Position numbers and translations under genes: made by a program. A DNA stretch of 64,000 nucleotides from Euborellia annulipes (Eukaryota; Arthropoda; Insecta; Dermaptera; Anisolabididae), in the NCBI GenBank assembly GCA_023213315.1, contig JAKCPI010005363.1:124001-188000 (forward strand). Direction: 5' to 3'. The notes under the pieces were generated by a model. It was given only the letters and a program-made list of their open reading frames with translations. It made no database searches and was not told the origin of the DNA. Positions 58,801 to 64,000 of this stretch are shown here, piece by piece (positions within the stretch are counted from its first letter, which is position 1; each line of letters starts with the position of its first letter).

Positions 58801-58870
58801 ATCTGGATTTTTCTTCATTTTTTATCTGAATTTATTTAACTAACCTATTTTGAAGTAATCGATAATTCAT
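52858..58870 (-). CDS. SUOX: sulfite oxidase, mitochondrial
   Basis: Oxidises sulfite to sulfate in the mitochondrial intermembrane space, passing electrons to cytochrome c. Join on minus: 58870-58845, 58578-58409, 57878-57730, 57654-57501, 57421-57265, 57198-57006, 56273-56145, 55777-55585, 55513-55313, 53909-53734, 52980-52858; 556 aa (human about 545), all junctions in phase. The N-terminus is basic and acid-free at first (M-N-Y-R-L-L-Q-N-R-N), followed by a hydrophobic segment near 45-62, a typical bipartite presequence. The cytochrome b5 domain has heme ligands H127 (H-P-G-G) and H152, 25 apart. The Mo domain has Cys273 (Q-C-A-G-N-R-R) as Mo ligand, N-A-T-W-S-G-A-R-L, F-E-G-L-D, Y-E-M-N-G-Q-P-L-x-R-D-H-G-Y-P, G-A-R-S-V-K-W-L and I-A-W-S-G-A-G. 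The end is W-D-L-R-G-V-A-N-N and a 40-residue last exon. Confidence 0.95.
53013..53215 (+). repeat. R1 repeat in SUOX intron 10
   Basis: ATTGGAGTGAATTTCAAGAA, TTTGGCCGATTTTGATTAAA and the CAATTCCTACATGCT block, interrupted by a 12-G tract. Confidence 0.65.
53254..53425 (-). pseudogene. LINE fragment related to 40499-41134
   Basis: The minus strand carries GACCAACAGA-type to R-N-T-R...N-A-T-Y-S and Y-Y-H-G-Q-C-S-A coding remnants in the order of the other copy (for example TTCCGTGAATATGTTGCATT on plus is the complement of its AATGCAACATATTCACGGAA). Frame broken. Confidence 0.75.
53945..54430. mobile_element. fold-back element, SUOX intron 9
   Basis: GTGTGGGATTAGG/CCTAATCCCACACAC-type ends and GAGATCTAGAGGTAGGTTGG with its mirror. 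The centre hairpin CGAAGTGTTATTGAAAAGTC...GTAACACTTCG is at 54197-54256. The right end keeps GCCGAAACGUCGAG of the hammerhead-like motif. Confidence 0.6.
54774..55179. mobile_element. hAT-like MITE, 406 bp, SUOX intron 9
   Basis: Ends CAGGGGCGTAGCTAGACCTG and CAGGCCTAGCTACGCCCCTG form near-perfect 20-bp inverted repeats. Flanking octamers match 6 of 8 (GGAATTAA, GAAAATAA). It contains a 17-G run. Confidence 0.75.
55845..56083. mobile_element. fold-back element with hammerhead-like arms, SUOX intron 7
   Basis: Arms CCAGCAATTTTATAGCTCCA through CTGCCGCGAGGATATAG-like are mirrored to TATAAAATTGCTGG with a GC-rich loop (55940-55985). Minus site 55883-55925 has an intact CUGAAGA; plus site 56001-56043 reads UUGAAGA. 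Confidence 0.85.
55883..55925 (-). ncRNA. minimal hammerhead-like motif with AUAU stem III
   Basis: GGCA, CUGAAGA, U, stem II GAUGUG/CGCAUC, GAA, AUAU (self-complementary), C17, UGCC closing a 4-bp stem I. Stem III differs from the ACGU and AUACGUAU versions elsewhere yet is still self-complementary. Confidence 0.55.
56274..57005. other. SUOX intron 6 with a hAT remnant
   Basis: GCCCACTTTGGGAAACACTT at 56476-56495 resembles a hAT right end. Nothing else noted. Confidence 0.4.
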
Positions 58871-59493
58871 ATTTAAATCTAAATGATATAAATAAACTTG
58901 TATTTTTTTAATATAAGGCCAACATTTTAAATAATTCAATCAAAATGTTGTTTCTTAAGATGTTTATAAACATTAAACGAATAGTATTCTTTGAATGCCT
59001 AATTTGTCAGATCAAATATGAAAACTTTCGAATTAATTCGTAGGCCTAATCATATTTTTTAGTCTTGCAGGACCACAGCTCTTTTGTTTAATGAATTTTT
59101 CGCATAATTGAAGTTCTATAATACTATAACGTGAATAATTTCGTTCTTTAACTCTGGCTTATTTGTGAAAATTAAAACGTTTCGGCCATTCATTCTGTGG
59201 TCAAAAAGTTGTAGATTTTTGCAAACAAACCACAGTAAAATCAAAACAAGTCTTTTATTAAGTTTAATTTAATACTGACAATCATTTTTATTTTATCTAA
59301 TTTTCGCGGGTTAATGCATGCGTATCTGAGTTTTATTCATCCGCCATAGTTTTATACGTTTTTTACAGTTTTATCCGTTTTATACAGTTTTATCCGCGAC
59401 AGTTAAACCGAAAATCAAATTCTTTTACTAATAAATAAAAAATAAATTAATAATAAAATGATTTTTTTTTTTTTTTTAACACAGATTGATTAT
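58871..59493. other. SUOX upstream region
   Basis: No TATA box in a suitable place. A degraded minus-strand GGCCGAAACGUUUU at 59177-59192, and a short tandem of ACAGTTTTATCCG-type units at 59355-59402. Confidence 0.4.
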
Positions 59494-60882
59494 TAAAAAT
59501 AAAAGGGAATTGATAATATGATTTAAAAAAAAAAGTGCAGGAGGTGGATTTGAACTCGAGAAGTTTGGTTACGTGGGAATGGAAAAAAATATGATTGCTT
59601 GCGGACGAATTAACCACCTGAGCCACTCTTTACTTAATTGCTTTAGGAAAAAATAAGCCATATAAGAAACATGAAATAAAAGAAGTATTAAAAAAACTTT
59701 AATATTCCACATATGATATATCATTTTTCAGTACTTTTTATGCGGATTAATAATTTATAATCAAAATAGCAATACCATAAATAGTTTTCAAATAATTCAA
59801 TGGAGAAACGTCAGATTGTTTATGCCTTAATGTAATTAAACCCAAAACTCTATCTAACATATGATACATGTCATTAATTCTTGAATTTCCCCTGATTCCA
59901 GAGAACTAAAGCCCTTTTAATTATATGATCTAATTTTTGAGTTATTGACTATCAAAGTTAAGCTTATTTTCGATCTTAATGACATCAACACCCAATTCCA
60001 TATATATGAAAAAACTTATTTAGCATTGTCTGATTAAAACCAAATTTTTACCAGAGATTTATAATTAAAAAATGAGTTTTTTTCTAAAGTTTCATCGAGA
60101 TTGGTAAAGAAATAAATAAAATATTGACTATTTTGTAAATTGAGTTTTAGAATTTGGGATCTCAGATGCGAAGCCTAGACCCGGTTCACAGAGCGCTCTC
60201 TTTACCAATCCGGGATCGCGAATTCTAAAACTCAATTTACAAAATAGTCAATATTTTATTTATTTCTTCACCAATCTCAATGAAACTTTAGAAAAAAACT
60301 CATTATTTAATTATAAATCTCTGGTAAAAATTTGGTTTTGATCAGACAATGCTAAATAAGCTTTTTCGATAATATAGAAAATTGAGTGTTGATGTCATTA
60401 AGGGCGAAAATAGTCTTATATTTTCGACCTTAATGACATTAACTTTGATCGCCAATAACTCCCAAATTAGATCATATAATTAAAAGGGCTTTAGTTCTCT
60501 GAAATCAGGAGGAATTCAAGAATTAATAACATGTCTCATATGTTAGATAGAGTTTTTGGTTTAATTACATTAAGGCATAAACAATCTGACGTTTGCCCAT
60601 TGAATTATTTGAAAACTATGCATGCATTTGAATTTTTTATTATAAATTATTAATCCGCATAAAAAGTAAAGAAAAATGATATATCATATGTGGAATATTA
60701 AAATTTTTTTAATACTTCTTTTATTTCATGTTACTTATATGGCTTATTTTTTCACAAGGCAATAAAATAAAGTTTGGCTCAGGTGGTTAATTCGTCCGCA
60801 AGCAATCTATATTTTTTCCATTCCCACGTAACCAAACTTCGCGAGTTCAAATCCACCTCCTGCACTTTTTTTTTTATTTTTA
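59494..60882. mobile_element. 1.4-kb palindromic element with tRNA-like ends, copy 2 (inverted)
   Basis: Same arms, tRNA-like modules (59532-59626 minus, 60772-60862 plus) and centre as 43381-44984, but reversed: the CATAAATAGTTTTC arm is left here and right there. The outer 110 bp of copy 1 is absent, so the element proper is probably this shorter unit and copy 1 includes extra palindromic flank. Confidence 0.88.
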
Positions 60883-61801
60883 ACTGTCTTTTATACCTCT
60901 ATGTGAGAGGGAGGGGGGGGGGGGGGCTGGCGCGCGCGCCAAAAATCACCTGGCACGGAGGCGGCAATCAAGTGTTGTTCTTTTGTATTATATTAGTTTC
61001 TAAACTGCATATTTATTAAAATTTTATTTTATTTTATAATTTATTATTTAAAAATTAATTGTTTAACTAGAATTGAATTTTAAAATTTCTTATAATTAAC
61101 TAAAGTACTCTCGATTTAACATATGATAGAAATTCTAGTTTACAAGTGTTTCTTACTCAAAGATGCCAAAATCTATTGTGCTCTTAAAGGATATCAAGAG
61201 AAGTAAAGATTCTTTACAGAATTAAATTTTAAACATAAAATAAGTTGAATGAACTGTCAGTGTCAGAGATTTTGCTCAATGAACAAGAAATTTGACTGAA
61301 ACGAAGTTCAAATACACTTTAAACACTTTATCTCAGGTAAATAACAAATAAAAATATCTATTTTGTTTCATATAATGATTCAAAACATTATTTAGGATAA
61401 TCAACAAAGGTGAAACGTCTCACAAGTGACAAGTGGGCCTCTCCTGGCTTTAGTAGTGCTTCAATATGTGTTATAATTAAAATAAACGGATATAATCTAA
61501 GTAATAAACATATTTAAATAAAAAAGACAGCGATATGAACAACAAAGGAAGGGTTTAAAGGTATGTTTACTTTTCTTATTCCAAATATGATTCAACCACT
61601 CATTCTACATTTACCTATATTTATTTTCATTCATTCATCGCAATTTATCTTCGGAATAATTTATATTTTTACTTTAAAATTTTAATTTCTTAATTATATG
61701 TTTTTTTTTTCTAGCTACTCTGATAGATTCTCATATATACCTGAAGGATTGCAAAATGAAATCCAGGCATTAAAAAACAGATAAACGAAATTAATATTTA
61801 T
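60883..61801. other. AT-rich intergenic DNA, no gene seen
   Basis: A G-run and GCGCGCGCC patch at 60906-60940, otherwise plain AT-rich. Confidence 0.4.
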
Positions 61802-62232
61802 TAAAGACGAAATGAAAGAAGACTTTTATAGGCCCGAATTATTTATTTTTCCTCTGTCGACGTTTCGGGGACTAAACGTCACCCATCTTCAGGACAAAGG
61901 TGTTAAAAAATTCTTTTCTCTGCCTCCTTCAGTTGTTAAGTGAGTTAGACTGTTAGTATACTTAATACTATACAGATTCCTCTGCTTGTATGTTTCCTGA
62001 GCCACCATCAGAGTTGTGATGATCTGAGGCTCAGGAAACATACAAGCAGAGGAATCTGTATAGTATTAAGTATACTAACAGTCTAACTCACTTAACAACT
62101 GAAGGAGGCAGAGAAAAGAATTTTTTAACACCTTTGTCCTGAAGATGGGTGACGTTTAGTCCCCGAAACGTCGACAGAGTAAAAAAATAAATAATTCGGG
62201 CCGATAAAAGTCTTCTTTCATTTCGTCTTTAA
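61802..62232. mobile_element. fold-back element with intact paired hammerhead-like motifs
   Basis: Arms of about 200 bp (TTAAAGACGAAATGAAAGAA to CTGCTTGTATGTTTCCTGAG) are mirrored almost perfectly with a loop of about 25 bp. Both motif copies (61852-61899 minus, 62132-62179 plus) keep CUGAAGA and GAAACGUC. No coding. Confidence 0.88.
62132..62179 (+). ncRNA. minimal hammerhead-like motif
   Basis: CUUUGUC, CUGAAGA, U, stem II GGG(U)GAC/GUCCCC, GAA, ACGU, C17, GACAGAG; stem I is 7 bp with one G-U. The mirror copy at 61852-61899 has CUUUGUC/GACAGAG from the opposite arm. Confidence 0.55.
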
Positions 62233-62549
62233 TCTGTATTACGGCCTTCCTCGACATTGTCTTTTATTAATATTTATATTAATCTTTCTATATTAAATTA
62301 ATATAGACCTATAAAAATAAAAATTATATGTTTTAACACATTAACATATTATTTCATAGATCTTTATTTGATAAATGTACATGTAATAAATAAATACAAA
62401 CATTATATCAGGAATTTGCCGAAAAATCAGCGTGGTAGAGGAGTTTCGGACTATAATTCTCTCGGCATCACTCATTAATCATCAATCTATATATTCTTTA
62501 TTTTACGTTTCAAAAATATTTGATATATATATATATAATATACACAGTA

Positions 62550-62675
62550 GCGTAACCAGGATTTGCTGCTCCTCGGTGGTTTTGATTTATTTTAAGGGAT
62601 TAGCCGCCGCCCATCTTCGGCGGGCAAAAGATTTTTATTTTTATTTTATTTAAGGCCTTCTTCGGCATCGGAGCA
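62550..62675. mobile_element. possible MITE left end
   Basis: CAGTAGCGTAACCAGG resembles the hAT-like MITE ends in this window. CGCCGCCCATCTTCGGCGG forms a small hairpin. No matching right end found. Confidence 0.35.
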
Positions 62676-62785
62676 CAAGAGACAAAAATCTGGTGTGACT
62701 GGCGCACAGCACACAACTTTCTCTTACCCTTCGGTAAGAGAAAGTTGCACTGCGCTGGTCACACCAGATTTTTGGTGTCGAGATA
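62676..62785. repeat. long hairpin, about 110 bp
   Basis: AAAAATCTGGTGTGAC...GGCGCA is mirrored by TGCGCTGGTCACACCAGATTT, and the centre is a perfect 14-bp stem AACTTTCTCTTACC/GGTAAGAGAAAGTT with a CTTC loop. Confidence 0.85.
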
Positions 62786-63329
62786 TATTTAGTTTCCGAT
62801 ATGCACCTTAGTTTCAAACTTGCATTTTAAATGTTGACTGCTTCAAATAAACTATGGTTATTTTTTCAAAATTTTAATCTCATATTTGGACATTTTTATA
62901 CCTGACCTAGAATCGTAAATAAATACAAAATTTCATAAGAATTGAAATAAAATTTTAAATGCCTAAAAAAGTTCTAAAGGGGCCCCTTTTGAATCTAAAT
63001 TAACATACAAATCCCTATAGGAAATTAACATTAGGGCTATGCGAAGATAAGGTGGAAAGGGAATTTAAAAAGAGTAGAGAGAGACGATAATGTTTGCAAG
63101 TGAGAGAGAGACATATATGTTTTCTTTGAAACAATTAAAGACACAGACAAATTAAAAAAAAATGGGAATTTAAATAATAATTGATTTTTAATCTAATAAA
63201 AAGAAAAAAGATTTAAATTCCCGGGTACCATGGCAACCATTTCTACCTTTCCTATGAAGAACAAGAGTAAAGTGGTCTTCAGAAGATTTCAACGGCAAAA
63301 TGAGAATATACATTTTAAAAGAGCATCTA

Positions 63330-63718
63330 AAAAATAGTTCATTTATGAATTTTAAAAAAAATCCTTGGAGGGAATTTTGAGAAAATCCGAAAAAAACTGA
63401 AAAAGTACATCAGTAAAGTACTAGTACTTTTTGGCCGATTTTATTTAAAAGCTTATTTTTGAGATTCTTCAAGGAGTACCTAAGTTAAATATAAAAATTT
63501 CAATCCGCTAGCTCAACTCCTTCATGCTAAAAATCTGTCCACACACACAGACATACATACACACACACACACACACAGACCAATTTGCGGGACCCACTTT
63601 TTTGGACTCAGGGGTTTTTAAAACATGTATATCCATCAAAATCTCGACATCGAATTTTTGACATGGTCACTAATACTTTCTCTCTCTATATATTTCATAT
63701 ATAGGGTACGAGAAAGTA
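63330..63718 (+). repeat. dispersed repeat R1, longest copy
   Basis: TCCTTGGAGGGAATTTTGAG, TACTTTTTGGCCGATTTTAT, CAATCCGCTAGCTCAACTCC, a (CA)n patch, GGACTCAGGGG and ATGTATATCCATCAAAATCT, ending CGAGAAAGTAATG. It defines the block order used to recognise the other copies. Confidence 0.7.
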
Positions 63719-63958
63719 ATGAAAGTTATAATAATTAGATAAATAATATTGTAAAAATTAACTGGTGAGGGTGAGAAACTTTTTTTTTTAATTGTCTTTT
63801 TCAGTAATCTGAGGTCATTTAGACACTGTCCTATTTATAGGTGAGGAACTTGTAATAAATAAACTCTGATTTTTCAGTGGAACATGATATGGTCCCAATA
63901 ATGTTTACACAACCAGACAGGCTGTTATTTTTTCTTTTTTTTTTTGTAATGTATATTA

Positions 63959-64000
63959 CAGGGGTGGCCAAGCTCCTTGATAGTCCGAGCCATTTTTCAA
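63959..64000 (+). mobile_element. hAT-like element, left end at window edge
   Basis: CAGGGGTGGCCAAGCTCCTT matches the common animal hAT terminal pattern CAGGGGTGGCCAA. The rest lies outside the window. Confidence 0.6.

Noticed and set aside
1..64000. CRISPR array, operon or prophage
   Set aside because: The only regular direct repeat is a 26-bp tandem array without spacers; genes have introns and polyadenylation signals.

Overview
The window looks like AT-rich, repeat-laden arthropod nuclear DNA, most likely crustacean (inference). Introns are GT-AG, three genes have animal orthologues, one is a cuticular/tracheal chitin deacetylase, and the non-genic DNA is packed with tRNA-derived SINEs, MITEs, Helitron-like and hAT-like relics and fold-back elements. 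Nothing suggests bacterial sequence, and there is no CRISPR array.

Layout. 1-11.5 kb holds no intact gene. It has the 3' part of a retroelement gag-like ORF (2-469), a six-copy 26-bp tandem array (1230-1385), two weak orphan exon candidates (2284-2501, 2962-3114) and many transposon remnants. 11.5-46.4 kb, plus strand, is one ~35-kb gene: a group I chitin deacetylase of the CDA2/vermiform type, with a TATA box, signal-peptide exon, chitin-binding domain, LDLa domain and polysaccharide-deacetylase domain. It carries two versions of exon 3 (19735-19865 and 20938-21050) whose phases make them mutually exclusive. Its introns are filled with mobile elements, including a hAT-type element with an exact 8-bp target duplication, a Helitron-like element, a Harbinger-type element, a 5S rRNA-like sequence, a jockey-like LINE fragment and a 1.6-kb palindrome.

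49.2-52.2 kb, minus strand, is a BAP18 (C17orf49) orthologue: a SANT-domain chromatin-complex subunit in four coding exons with a polyglutamine tract. 52.8-58.9 kb, minus strand, is a complete 11-exon sulfite oxidase (SUOX), with a mitochondrial presequence, cytochrome b5 domain and molybdenum domain. 59.5-64 kb has a second, inverted copy of the large palindrome and further fold-back elements. The three genes are functionally unrelated: cuticle chitin organisation, chromatin regulation and sulfite detoxification.

The most striking non-genic feature is a set of more than 20 sites, mostly in head-to-head pairs at fold-back arms, that fit a minimal dimeric hammerhead-ribozyme plan: CUGANGA, stem II, GAA, a short self-complementary stem III, H17, and a closing stem I. 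The stems differ between loci while pairing is kept. Such motifs are known from Penelope-like retroelements; here they sit in short non-coding palindromes.
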